Below, in pieces: positions 48,801 to 60,204 of a stretch of DNA of 64,000 nucleotides. The stretch is from Ceratopteris richardii (Eukaryota > Streptophyta > Polypodiopsida > Polypodiales > Pteridaceae). Where the stretch lies: positions 194,866,432-194,930,431 of the forward strand of contig CM035415.1 of NCBI GenBank assembly GCA_020310875.1, in the 5' to 3' direction. Every line of letters starts with the position of its first letter. The stretch's first letter is position 1. Below the pieces are notes generated by a model. It had not been told where the DNA came from and ran no database searches. It saw only the letters and a program-made list of their open reading frames with translations. The position numbers and the translations under genes were made by a program.

Positions 48801-51800
48801 TCTCATGTTCCCCGTAAATGGATGGGATGTCTTGTGGGAATTGGTCGTGTGCATCGTCCACAAGTTCAAATGGAGGGGCGACCTCACTTTCGTTATCCCA
48901 TTTGTCTTCTTGAATCTCTCGTAGGAAATCTGGTGCAAACCGATTCATAGAAGAAGAAGTGTCTGGCTCCGTAGAATTGGGCACATAAGCAACCTGGGAA
49001 GGAGGGCTTATTCTATCGTTGGCTCTCTCCTCGTTCCCATAGATGGCTGGAGCACAAGCTTCTTGGGGAGGATTACTTATTCTATTACTTTTCCTAACAG
49101 GCTCATACGCTCTCTGAGAAGGAATGTAGGTCACCTGTGGAGGTACGTAAGCTTTCGAGGGAGGCTCATGTGACTTTTGGGGGGGAAGATAAGCTTCTTG
49201 AGGAGGCACATGGGCTTCCTGAAGAGGCTGGCTTATCCGTTCTCTTGCCCTTTCCTCTCTTTGAGGGGCAGGTTCCTTCTCTGATTGTGCAATTAGCTTC
49301 TCTATTCGTTCTAGCAGTCCATTAAAGTGTAACTGCATCTTAGCTGAGCTAGAGATATTAAAGAGGCGGCTGGCTTCAAACATGGTCTGAGCCAATTCCA
49401 CCATTTTGGCACAAACTTTGGTTCGTTCAAGCTCTAGCTCGGCTCTAGGGTAGCATTTTTCATGATCGGTTATGGTTGGCCCTTCGTGGATTCTGGCCTG
49501 ATATGCTTTCAGCATCATGTTTAGGTCTTCGGGAGTGGGATCAGCTAGGACTGATCCTACTCTAGGGGGTGGTGGGATTTGATGAGGCGGTGGGGGAGGT
49601 GGTGGGTCGGATGGAGATGGGAGTGGTGGAGGCGGGATAATGTGAGAGGGAGTTTGAGTTGTGAGTTCAGTTATCCTCGCTTTGGTTTCTCTTATGCTTT
49701 CCTCAAGCTCACTCATCTTTTTAGCCCATTGTCTTTTCATTCTTTCTCGACTATCTTTCCACGCTCTAGTCCTTTTCTTTGTCACGCTCTCGGTTTCACT
49801 AGCCTCTGGGCCCTTTTCCTGGCTTGCCTCTTGGTTTTGCTGCAATGCCTGAGCTCTAGTAACCACCTGCACTGGTGTAGTGGAAGTGACACTTCCTGAG
49901 GCATCCACAACCAACCCAATCACATTGATAGGAGTGATTTTTGGCATATTACTGGGGTTCTTTGGGCAATCTCGTAAGAGATGCTCTTTTCCACAATCTT
50001 GGCAAAAGCCTTGGATCGTCACGGACTGATTTTGTGTAGGTGGAGGTAAGGGACAATCACGAATGAAGTGATCTCCCTGACATCGGTAGCATGGTCCTCT
50101 AGGAAATGGTGGTCGTACCTGCCTAGGTTGAGGCCTAGGGTTGGGGTTTGCATACATGACATTTGTGTAGTTTGACTCCCAACTAGGTTCACTCGGTTCT
50201 TCACTATAGTAGGACTCACCATGTTCTGGCGACTGCATGTAGTAAGCCTGGGGACTATCGACATGGGTAGAATCAAAGCTATGGTCACTCGGGTCACTTT
50301 CTGAGATCAATGGGGTTACTGGTACTATGGCCCTACTCAGGTTTTCTTCTGCCACAGCATACTTTACTGGAATCACGTTAGCGGGGTTTGGAGGCTGTTG
50401 AGCTAGCACCGGTTGGGGTCTCTGTTGGGCCTGATATTGTGGTTGGTAGGTTTGTTGGGGTCTAGCATATTGTGGTGGTGGAGGGTACTGGTTCTGGTAT
50501 CTGCCTTGTTGGTAGGGCTGAGGGTAGGGTTGCCTAACAGCCTGCTTGTTGTATGGGCAATCTTGTGCAGTGTGGTTTGTGTACTTCCGTTCTATGGTGC
50601 AATATTGGCTATTTGGATTGACCTGGGGTTGAGCCATAATGGGGCACACGTTTGCCATGTGGTCGCCACCGCATGTATAGCACCTCTTCGCTGGAGCAAA
50701 CCTTGGGATTTGTTTGCTAGTTACACCTAATTTCTGAGCTACTTTTTCGGCAAGTTCCTCAATTGATGTGGACTGCGTGGAAGAGTGACTAGATGCACTA
50801 TCTGAATCTTTGTAGATTTTGGAAAGCTCTAGTTCTTCCCCTAGGTTATCTTCAATGTCAATGCACATGCGTACACACTCTTCTATAGTCCTAGGGTCCT
50901 TCAGATACACATAGGATCTCAGTTTCGTACTCAACAATCCATCAAGGAATAAGGCTACTTGTTTAGCGGATGTGGGTAGCTCCGAAATAGGGCACCTTTC
51001 AAGATAGTGTCTAAATCTCCTTCCGGCCAATCTGACAGTCTCTTGGGGGGTCTGTTTGAAGCTGTGAATCAATGAGGATGTATTATGTCTTATGCCGCTC
51101 TTAGAGAACTCTACAATGAATGCCTCTAGGAGTTGGTCTATGCTCCTGAACTGACGCTCATCCAATGGTTGAAACCATGTAAGTGCTGTGTTCCTAAGGG
51201 TTAGACCGAAGGCATTGTACTGCGTGAACAGATCTTCCACTTGTTCAGCTCTCAAGACTTGCTTGAACTCAGCCACATGATCATAGGGATCTCCTGTGCC
51301 GTCAAAGTAATTCTTCATGGACTTAACTAGTTGGGTGGGTCTCAAAGTTCTTGTGTGCTCTCTAGGCCTCGGCAGAGGGAATCCATCTACGTTTCTTTGG
51401 TTCCTGTGGGCTCTATGCATCTCAGGTTCTACCCTATTCGTCTCTGTTCTCGTTCTTTCTCTGCCCACTGGGTTGGCAAAACTTACTTCTGGTCTATCTC
51501 TACTTCTGTCTCTTTGCGTACCATGAGCTTGGGAAGTTCCAGCCCCAGGGTGACCATAGGATACATTTGATCTTGGTTGAGGGAAAATAAATTCACCCTT
51601 CCAAGTGTAAGCATGCCTATCATTTTCTGTCACCACAAAGATCCGTTCTGAAGCATGATCTAAGTAGGTCACTCTGCCTGGGCTATCCGGATCCTTGAAC
51701 TCATAGATCATGATATTTCCTATATCAGTTGGCTGACTGGATTTAGACCTCCAAAAGGCTTCATCAGTTTCTCGATTGAGGAGCAACTCTATGCTCTTGT

Positions 51801-52353
51801 TGTCTTGGGGGACCCACTCAGGCGTGATAATCCTAGTGAGAACCGATTTACCTCGAGGGGTTCTAGGTTCCGCACCCATGTTCCCTTGTTCCAGGTCACC
51901 TAAGTCCGCTTTTGAGATTACATTACCAAATTCATCTGTCCTATCCGGGTGACTAGTGACTACATATATAGTTCCTTCTTTGTCCAGGTATGCACCGTTT
52001 TCGAACTTGACAGCTCGGTGCTCTAGTCCAATGGATTGATCAGGATTTCTAATCTGGACCACGGATCTTCCTAGGCCGTCCTCATAGATGCTAGCACCTA
52101 ATCGGTTGGTCCTAAGGTACTCTAGCTGCGTTTTGTAAGGGCCTTCTACCCTGTACAGGTAAGGCACACCTGAACTTCCCGTAGGTCTGTCCATGCCTTG
52201 AGACATCCCTGATTCACTGGTATCCGAGCTAGGGTAATGAGAGTGGTGACTCAACTGCTGGGCCCAAGACCTTGCAGTATGATTGACACTAGCCTCTGAA
52301 GACCTAAGGCTTTGTCTCTCTCTTGCTAGGTGTCGTCCTGATCTAAGGTTCAT
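42865..52353 (-). pseudogene. gag-pro-pol region of element A
   Basis: Start MNLRSGRHLARE at 52353. Gag: N-terminal beta-rich domain (about residues 60-265, with a repeated YLD...VVT motif), capsid-like domain (about 345-510; YFDGTGDPYDHVAEFK), three CX2CX3HX4C knuckles near residues 555, 750 and 785, then a Pro-rich linker with PPQ-AY repeats. Protease 1 (AILDSGAGVAIA, MILGRPFM) is near residue 1316. Then follow reverse transcriptase (FLDGFSGYNQV, YVDD), RNase H (HVDASNYAIG), two tandem HHCC modules (about 45500-45735 and 45120-45350), integrase core, protease 2 at about 43640-44010 (ALIDSGAATSA, LVLGQDW) and a tail with five WVPK-type motifs. Steps of the Ty3 life cycle are known; protease 2, the tail and the extra zinc module are without assigned role. 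About one break. Confidence 0.85.
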
Positions 52354-53248
52354 ATGCCTAACTGATTAACCCAATTTTTTGCCCAGAGTACAACCTCGTT
52401 GCCGATCAATTGGTATCAGTCACTTGATTCTTTTTAGTTATTTCTTGTGTTTAAGGTCTTGTCTGATATTTCGTCGTCAGGAATACTTGAATGTTCTGCG
52501 CACTTTCAGGTTGATCGTTCCCGGTTAGGTTCTTTACCTTAAGGTTATCGACAGTACAGAGATTATGTTTTTATCTTGAACTTGAGTTTCTAGGTAGTCT
52601 TCAACTTGATAATTGCCTACCGTCGCCCTCGCTTACTCCTACCTCTGATCGTTCTTAGCTTAAGCTAGGGATTGACAAGGGGAGTTGAGAATTTCCAACC
52701 TTTTTGTTTCCTGCTTGGTTGCCTTTGAATGCCCAGGAAGTGTGTTCCCAAGCTTGCACTTACACTTGCTCAAAACGCCTTGCGATGCTCTCAATAGATC
52801 TGTAAGAGTTCCAAAGTTAGCTCAAGACTTAAACTCCAAAGACAGAACCAATGATTTTCATTCAGGTAGCACAAACACAAACTTGTATAGTGATTTTCAA
52901 GAAAGCAATCCTAAGAACCCCTGACTTTGATCCCCCTTGATATGGTCAACTTCAATTCACACTATCTGAAAATCAACGCATTATCTTTACAAAAAACAGT
53001 TGAGGGCGTGTAGTATATGCCACGAGCTTTCCGACAAGCCCAGGAGCTCAAAAAATGGATTTCGTATGGAAAAGTTATGACTGTTCAGGGTTTAGGGGGT
53101 TAAAACAGGATTCAACTGGCTGATAGATCCTAAGATTTTCTCCAAGACACAAGTGTAGGAACCTCAAAAATGCTAATGGATTGACTATTGTGCCCCAAAA
53201 ATTGCCCCAAATTTTGAAATAAAAAACCCTAATTTTTTGGCCGAAAAG
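52354..53248 (-). other. Leader of element A between palindrome array and gag
   Basis: About 0.9 kb, non-coding, aligned with 60205-61124 in B. A stretch near 53010-53100 (GAGCTTTCCGACAAGCCC and following) is especially well conserved between the two copies. A donor-like GGAGTAAG occurs on the minus strand near 52630 and, as GGAGTAAGT, near 60485 in B. No ORF is convincing. Confidence 0.5.
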
Positions 53249-53830
53249 CCTGTCAATCGCGATCGACGGGTTTGTCAATCGCGATTGACAGAGGTGTCCG
53301 TCGGGGCTGTCAGTCGCGATTGACAGTGTCAATCGCGATCGACAGAGTCGATCGTGGCTGTCAATCGCGATCGACAGTATCAATCGCGATCGACACGTTT
53401 TCCGGAATTTTCGCCGAGATTTCAGTCAATCGGGGGCCTATCAGTCGCGATGGACACGTGGCTACGCGCTAAAGTCAATCAATCGTGGAATTTCAGTCAA
53501 TCGCGATCGACGGTATCAATCGCGATTGACAGAGGTGTCGGTCGTGGCTGTCGATCGCGATGGACGGTATCAATCGCGATTGACAGGGTCCTACGTGGCA
53601 GTCAGTCGATCGTGGAGGTCTGTCGATCGCGATTGACAGAGGCTGTCGGTCGCGATTGACAGGGTCTGTCAATCGCGATTGACAGAAGCTGTCGGTCGCG
53701 ATTGACAGAAAACCTCGGAATTTTTCTACTATTTTTAGTGTTTTGGAAGGTGCTCCTTGTGCTTGTTCTAGTGGTGTACTCACTTTTGTGAAAAGTCAGA
53801 AATTTCTGTCAGTCGTGATCGACAGAAGCC
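53249..53830. repeat. Palindrome array in leader of element A
   Basis: About 15 units with the core TCGCGAT in 580 bases, most of form TGTCAATCGCGATTGACA or close variants. The consensus is a perfect 18-bp palindrome; exact copies lie at 53273-53290 and 53667-53684. Spacing is irregular (about 16-60 bases) and degenerate units with TCGTGG lie between. The array sits between primer site and gag. B has a similar array at 61125-61745 with different unit order and flanks, so the array evolves quickly while its core is kept. Confidence 0.9.
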
Positions 53831-53860
53831 TACGACCGCGAGACAGTTTCTTCGAATTTC

Positions 53861-53906
53861 GTACCTGCGCGCAGCGTGCTGGGGATGATGATGATGGCAG
53901 TACCTG
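53861..53906 (-). promoter_or_regulatory. Donor-like sites in leader of element A
   Basis: Two CAG/GTAC motifs occur on the minus strand (GTAC at 53861-53864 and 53900-53903). Counterparts exist in B near 61779 and 61810. They could be donors for a message spliced to the aORF acceptor; only the sequence motif supports this. Confidence 0.3.
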
Positions 53907-54177
53907 CAAGAATCACAACAACATGCAAAAACAGTGCAAGCAATATCGCTCTCTCGCTCTCTCTCACAAGTGGAATGGAGGAAATGAGGTGGAGATGGTG
54001 ATATGATCAAAACTGAAACTTTTCGCGATGATGGAGATGGAGGTGGGAGATGGTGATGATGATGATGGTGATGAAAATGGTGAAGAAAGTAAAAGAAAAT
54101 CGATGAGAGTGAAGAAAATACCTACAACTCCAACGCGTCAACTCTATGTCTTACCATCACACGCTCGTCCTCAAAGC

Positions 54178-54199
54178 TCGATCCCCGGCAACGGCGCCA
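54178..54199 (-). other. Primer binding site of A (tRNA-Asp)
   Basis: The plus strand matches 22 bases of the plant tRNA-Asp 3' end including CCA (ends CAACGGCGCCA at 54199). Eight bases (54200-54207) separate it from the 5' LTR. tRNA-Asp priming is typical of Athila elements. Confidence 0.9.
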
Positions 54200-54207
54200 A
54201 AATTTGG

Positions 54208-54893
54208 TGTAGCTCAATGATGAGTAGCACCTCCTTTAATGTCAATCCGGGAAGACGTGAGGATGGTATGAAGACCTTGAGCAAGTGGCGGCACAAGTGC
54301 GTGAGTGAGAAGCACACAAGCATGCACACACATACACACACACGCGCACACACGGCAAGACAAAGAGTGAGAATCAATGGAGCTTTTAGATTACTTTCAA
54401 AATGCTCTTACAAGTTCGTTTTAATTACAATCTCCCCCCCAAAATGAGCTCTCTAGCTCTTTTTATAGTTTTTGGCTAAGTTTTGGCCCTGTCCAGACCT
54501 AGTGTCCGGCCTAGTTAAAAATTAGGTTCCAGGGCTTATTTGAGGGCTCAAACGATATCTAAAAAATACGAAATTTGGCAGGTAGATACTTCTAATGCTC
54601 CTCAAGCTCAAGGACTCCTTGGCTTGCACAAAATGGAGCTACAAAAAGATGAAATGATATTTACAATGGTGCTTAGTGATGATAATCACTTTTAATGGGT
54701 GTAGAGGTTTTGAAAGATTAAGGTTGCCTTAGTGCTAAATCTGCGTGAATGTTCATAAGTGCTTCTTCTTGAAAAATTGTTGGCCTATTTGCCGGGTCTT
54801 CGTTGACTTCCTTGTCTGCTTGGGCCTTCTCTTCTCTCGGACTCTCTTCTTGTGCTTCCTTGTCTTGTCAATCCTTCAGCTCCAGCTCCAACA
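54208..54893 (-). repeat. 5' LTR of element A
   Basis: 686 bp. On the minus strand it runs from TGTTGGAGC to GAGCTACA. It contains dyad CAAGGACTCCTTG at 54609-54621, TATA box at 54459-54467 and a CA-rich repeat near 54320-54355. Confidence 0.95.
54459..54467 (-). promoter_or_regulatory. TATA box of element A
   Basis: TATAAAAAG on the minus strand, in the block CTATAAAAAGAGCTAGAGAGC shared by all four LTR families in the window. Confidence 0.7.
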
Positions 54894-54898
54894 ATATG
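54894..54898. repeat. Target duplication of A, right copy
   Basis: ATATG directly after the CCAACA end of the 5' LTR, matching 37930-37934. Confidence 0.85.
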
Positions 54899-57800
54899 TC
54901 AGGGTCAACACCTTTCAAATCCTTGTAACTCCAAGCGAATACATCTCTGTATTCTCTTAGCAAGGCAATCAATTCATGCTCTTCTTCTTCTGTCAGGTCA
55001 TGGCCTATATACGTGCATCTCTCCTCTCCTTCTTCTATGGCCACTACTATTTTCTTGGTGGTTTCTTTGTTATCATAGGCCTCTCCTGATTGTGCCTCTC
55101 GTTTAGGCATTCTTATCATGACTCTCCTGTCATCTATCTCGTACTTCTTAAAATTTTCTGGGACCTCAAACAAAGATTCTTCCTCCTCTGGTGAGACTTC
55201 TTTCTTCTTTCGTTTCTTTCCTTCTTCCTTCGGGGTTATATGCGTTGCTAATCTTACATCATTTGTAACCTCTCCATGCCTCTGGGGTTGAAATTCTATT
55301 TCGTGGAAGTATTCTTCATCTGATGCAAATGGTGGGTCCATAATGATTGACTCTAGATCAGAGTCACTTGCATCCTCAATTGCATCAGGGCTAGGTTCGC
55401 ATTCTTCTAGAACTGCCTCTCCCATGATTGGCTCTATGGAGAAGACTGAAATGTCATAGCCATCCTCATCACAGTGAGGTGTCCATTGTTCTTCGTTGAT
55501 GGCTACGTCCATTGTTGCTAAGATTTCTGCCCAACCGTGAGGTTCGAATTCTTCGTCTGGAAAAACTACAGGTGCATAGGCTGGGTCTTGAATTGATCTA
55601 TGGATTTCATTTGCACCTATTTCTCTGGCCTTTTCTCTCTTCTCTTCCTCCACTGCTACTTTGCACATCCATAAGTGAGTGTCTTCATGCATCCATGAGG
55701 ATCCAGACCCTATGGAATGCACCGATTCTGTATCATCTTTGGCTCTATGGATGGGATTCCATTGGATAGGAGGGACATCTCTATGAGAATAATCCTTGAG
55801 ATTGACTTTGGTTGTAACACCCAAGTGCTGCAGGTACAAAGAATTGGTCCCCCAATCCTGTACCACTTGCAACTGTCGCATGAATGGTCTTCCCAAAATC
55901 ATCTCATAGGCATGATTTTTGCTGAAGTCACATATGGCAAAGGTATGTTCAAACTCGACACCACAAGTGGTGAGAGTTATTCCTTCTAGCAATCCTAGGG
56001 GTCTCTCTATGTGACCATCGGCCATTTGCAATTTCATTCTCGTTGGCCTGAGTGCTGGCTTGCCCCAACGCTTCCATAAGGAGGTAGTGGCAATTGCAAC
56101 TCCTGCACCTGAGTCCAAAATTGCCTTCGTGGTGTAGTCCTGGTAGGTGATGGGAAGATAGGTGTTCCCTTCTTCACCTTCACACACATCTCCTATCTTA
56201 TCCAAGGGAATTTCTGGCACTGTCCTATGGGATCCTACCCTAGAACGTGGTTTTGCAACTTCAGTTACTTGACTAGCTACATATTTCCGCGCGTTTGGTC
56301 TATCCTCAGGCAGTTCTTCCATAGTGAGATCGCGTTGCACCTTGGTGTTCGTTACTACCCCCGTGTTCCTTGGTATGACTGAGTCGTCGTTCCTTACCAT
56401 GATTGTAGGTGTTCTCATACAGTTGGACTTAGCTTCCCATGGGCCTGTGAAGTGGGGCAGCTCCTGTATGGAATTAGACTCAAAGTCCAATCTCTCATGA
56501 GACTGAGTACTCTCATGTTCCCCGTAAATGGATGGGATGTCTTGTGGGAATTGGTCGTGTGCATCGTCCACAAGTTCAAATGGAGGGGCGACCTCACTTT
56601 TGTTATCCCATTTGTCTTCTTGAATCTCTCGTAGGAAGTCTGGTGCAAACCGATTCATAGAAGAAGAAGTGTCTGGCTCCGTAGAGTTAGGCACATAAGC
56701 AACCTGGGAAGGAGGGCTTATTCTATCGTTGGCTCTCTTCTCGTTCTCATAGATGGCTGGAGCACACGCTTCCTGAGGAGGGTTACTCATTCTATTACTT
56801 TTCTGAACAGGCTCACACATTCCCTGAGAAGGAATGTAGGCAACCTGTGGAGGTACATGAGCTTTCGCGGTAGGCTCATCTGCCTTTTGGGGGGGGAGAT
56901 AATCTTCTTGGAAAGGCACGTGGGCTTCCTGAAGAGGCTGGCTTTCCCGTTCTCTTGCCCTTTCCTTTCTTTGAGGGGTAGGTTCCTTTTCTGATTGTGC
57001 GATTAGCCTCTCTATTCTTTCTAAGGAGGGGAAGTTGTCTGGTTTAGTGGAAGTAGCCACATACACTTCCGATGGGGAATGATTCATGTTTTTGCTTGCT
57101 TTATCTTTTTCTTGATTTTTTTCTTCCTTGGCAGATCTTGCAATTATTTCCTCTAACTTCTCTAGGAACCCATCCAAGTGTAATTGCGTTTTGGCTGAGC
57201 CCGAGTAATTGAAAAGGCGACTGGCTTCAAACATAGTCTGAGCCAATGCGACCATTTTCGCGCACAGTTTGGTTCTTTCTATCTCTAGGTCAGCTCTAGG
57301 ATAGCACTTGGCATGATCCGTGACGTTTGGCCCTTCTTGGATTCTGGCCTGATATGCTTTGAGCATCATGTCTATGTCTTCAGGAGTGGGATCAGCTAAT
57401 ACTGAGCCTACCCTAGGGGGTGGTGGAATCGCATGGCGTGGGTTGGAAGGTGGCGGGTCGGAGGGTGAAGGGGGTGGTGGTGGTGGAATAGTGTGAGAGG
57501 GGGTTTGAGAGGTGATTTCACTTATCCTAGCTTTGGTTTCTCTTATGCTTTCCTCAAGTTCACTTATCTTTTTAGCCCATTGTCTTTTCATTCTTTCCCG
57601 ACTATCTTTCCATGCTCTAGTCCTTTTCTTTGTTACGCTCTCGGTTTCACTAACCTCTGGGCCCTTTTCCTGGTCTACACCCTGGTTTTGCTGCAGTGCT
57701 TGGGCTCTAGTGACTACCTGTACGGGTGCAGTGGAAGTCACACTTCCGCTGGAATCTACCACTAACTCAATAACATTGATGGGCGTGATTTTTGGCATAT

Positions 57801-60204
57801 TATTGGGGTTTTTTGGGCAATCTCGTAAGAGATGCTCTTTTCCACAATCTTGGCAGAAGCCTTGGATCGTCACTGACTTGGTTTGTGTAGGTGGAGGCAA
57901 GGGACAATCACGAATGAGGTGATCTCCTTGGCATCTGTAGCACGGTCCTCTTGGGAATGGAGGTCTTACTTGCCTAGGTTGAGGCCTAGGGTTGGGGTTT
58001 GCATACATGACGTTCGTGTAATCTGACTCCCAACTAGGTTCATTCGGCTCTTCACTATAGTAGGACTCACCATGTTCTGGAGACTGCATGTAGTAAGCCT
58101 GGGGGCTATCCACATGGGTAGAATCAAAGCTATGATCACTTGGGTCATTTTCAGAGATCAAGGATGTTACAGGGACTATAGCTCTATTCAGGTTTTCTTG
58201 TTCAACAACATACTTTACTGGAATCACGTTAGAGGGGTTTGGAGGCTGTTGAGCTAGCACCGGTTGGGGTCTCTGTTGGGCCTGATATTGTGGTTGGTAG
58301 GTTTGTTGGGGTCTAGCATAGTGTGGTGGGGGAGGATACTGGTTCTGGTATCTGCCTTGTTGATAGGGTTGAGGGTAGGGTTGCCTAACTGCCTGCTTGT
58401 TGTATGGGCAATCTTGCGCAGTGTGGTTTGTGTACTTCCGTTCTATGGTGCAGTACTGGCTACTAGGGTTAACTTGGGGTTGGGCCATAATAGGGCAGAC
58501 ATTCGCCATATGGTCACCACCGCATGTATAGCATCTTTTCACAGGGGCATACCTTGGGATTTGTTTGCTAGTTACACCTAATTTTTGAGCTACCTTCTCA
58601 GCGAGTTCCTCAATTGATGTAGATTGTGTGGAAGAGTGGCTAGATGCACTATCTGAATCTTTGTAGATTTTGGAAAGCTCTAGCTCTTCCCCTAGGTTAT
58701 CTTCAATGTCAATGCACATGCGTACACATTCTTCTATGGTCCTAGGGTCCTTTAGATACACATAGGATCTCAATTTCGTACTCAGCAATCCATCAAGGAA
58801 TAAGGCTACTTGTTTAGCAGATGTGGGTAGCTCCGAAATAGGGCACCTTTCAAGATATTGTCTAAATCTTCTTCCGGCCAATCTGACAGTCTCTTGGGGG
58901 GTCTGTTTGAAGCTGTGAATCAATGAGGATGTATTGTGTCTTATGCCACTCTTAGAGAACTCTACGATGAAAGCCTCTAGGAGTTGGTCTATGCTCCTGA
59001 ACTGGCGTTCGTCTAATGGCTGAAACCACGTAAGTGCTGTGTTCCTAAGGGTTAGACCGAAGGCATTGTACTGCGTGAACAGATCCTCCACTTGTTCAGC
59101 TCTCAAGACTTGCTTGAACTCCGCCACATGATCATAGGGATCTCCTGTGCCGTCAAAGTAGTTCTTCATGGACTTAACTAGCTGGGTGGGTCTCAAAGTT
59201 CTTGTATGCTCTCTAGGCCTCGGCAGAGGGAATCCATCTACATTTCTTTGGTTCCTGTGGGCTCTATGCATCTCAGGTTCTACCCTATTCATCTCTGTTC
59301 TCGTTCTTTCTCTGCCCACGGGGTTGGCGAAACTTACTTCTGGTCTATCCCTACTTCTGTCTCTTTGCGTACCATGAGCTTGGGAAGTTCCAGCCCCAGG
59401 GTGACCATAGGATGCATTTGATCTTGGTTGGGGGAAAATAAATTCACCCTTCCAAGTGTAGGCATGCCTATCATTTTCTGTCACCACAAAGATCCGTTCT
59501 GAAGCATGATCTAGGTAGGTCACTCTGCCTGGGCTATCCGGATCCTTAAACTCATAGATCATGATATTTCCTATGTCTGTTGGCTGATTAGACTTATACC
59601 TCCAAAAGGCTTCATCAGTTTCTCGATTGATAAGCAACTCTATGCTCTTGTTGTCTTGGGGTATCCACTCAGGCGTGATAATCCTAGTGAGAACTGATTT
59701 ACCTCGAGGGGTTCTAGGTTCCACTCCCATGTTTCCTTGTTCCAAGTCACCTAAGTCCGCTTCTGAAATTACATTTCCAAATTCATCTGTCCTATCTGGA
59801 TGACTGGTGACTACGTATATGGTTCCTTCCTTGTCCAGGTATGCACCGTTTTCAAACTTGACAGCTGGGTGCTCTAGTCCTATGGATTGGTCAAGGTTTT
59901 TAATCTGGACCACAGATCTTCCTAGGCCGTCCTCATAGATGCTAGCACCTAATCGGTTGGTCCTAAGGTATTCCAACTGTGTTTTGTAAGGGCCTTCTAC
60001 CCTGTACAAATAAGGTACTCCTGAGCTTCCCGTAGGCCTGTCAATGCCTTGAGACATTTCTGACTCACTGGTCTCAGAGCTAGGGTAGTATGAGTGGTGG
60101 CTCAACTGCTGGGCCCAAGACCTTGCAGTGTGATTGACACTAGCCTCTGAAGATCTAAGGCTTTGTCTCTCTCTTGCTAGGTGTCGTCCTGATCTAAGGT
60201 TCAT
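54894..60204 (-). CDS. gag-pro and start of pol of element B, part upstream of nested A
   Basis: Start MNLRSGRHLARE at 60204, as in A. It reads open from gag through protease 1 into the acidic and basic linker and the first part of pol (SYKDLKGVDPDI), where element A is inserted. Domains in order are the beta-rich N-terminal domain, capsid-like domain, three CX2CX3HX4C knuckles, a coiled-coil and Pro-rich linker, and protease 1 (AILDSGAG, MILGRPF) near residue 1365. Similarity to A is very high. The linker is about 49 residues longer than in A because a module of the type LE-[KR]-[IL]-E-x-[IL]-I-A is present twice. gag and pol lie in one frame here, so the family probably makes one polyprotein. 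Confidence 0.85.

Larger units (their letters stand above)
37938..54893 (-). mobile_element. Ty3/Gypsy (Athila-like) element A nested in element B
   Basis: A 16956-bp element with two 686-bp LTRs differing at one position by eye, so very recent (of the order of 0.06 million years at an assumed 1.3e-8 per site per year). It is inserted in a close relative, in the same orientation, near the start of the reverse transcriptase of B, with target duplication ATATG. It has a perfect 22-base match to the tRNA-Asp 3' end as primer site, a palindrome-rich leader, gag-pro-pol, an open aORF and a polypurine tract. It looks nearly whole, with about one break in the coding region. Confidence 0.95.

Noticed and set aside
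52401-52425. TTGGTATCAG in the leader of A as a second primer site
   Set aside because: It is on the plus strand, away from any LTR edge, and only partly matches the initiator-Met site.
53249-53830. Repeated short motifs that might be a CRISPR array or bacterial DNA rich in GCGATCGC-type sites
   Set aside because: Units are degenerate, spacing is irregular, spacers are not unique sequences of even length, and the array lies inside a plant LTR element leader.
54178-54199. Piece of a tRNA-Asp gene
   Set aside because: Only the 3' end of the tRNA matches, at the exact primer-site position beside an LTR; no cloverleaf is present.
54171-54377. Short hydrophobic ORF in the LTR (with a VCVCVC run) that looks like a signal peptide or membrane protein
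   Set aside because: It is the translation of the CA/TG repeat and is found in every LTR copy; no coding signal beyond that.
54868-54893. End of the B gag-pol frame reading into the LTR of A
   Set aside because: Again a junction effect of the insertion, not a natural C-terminus.
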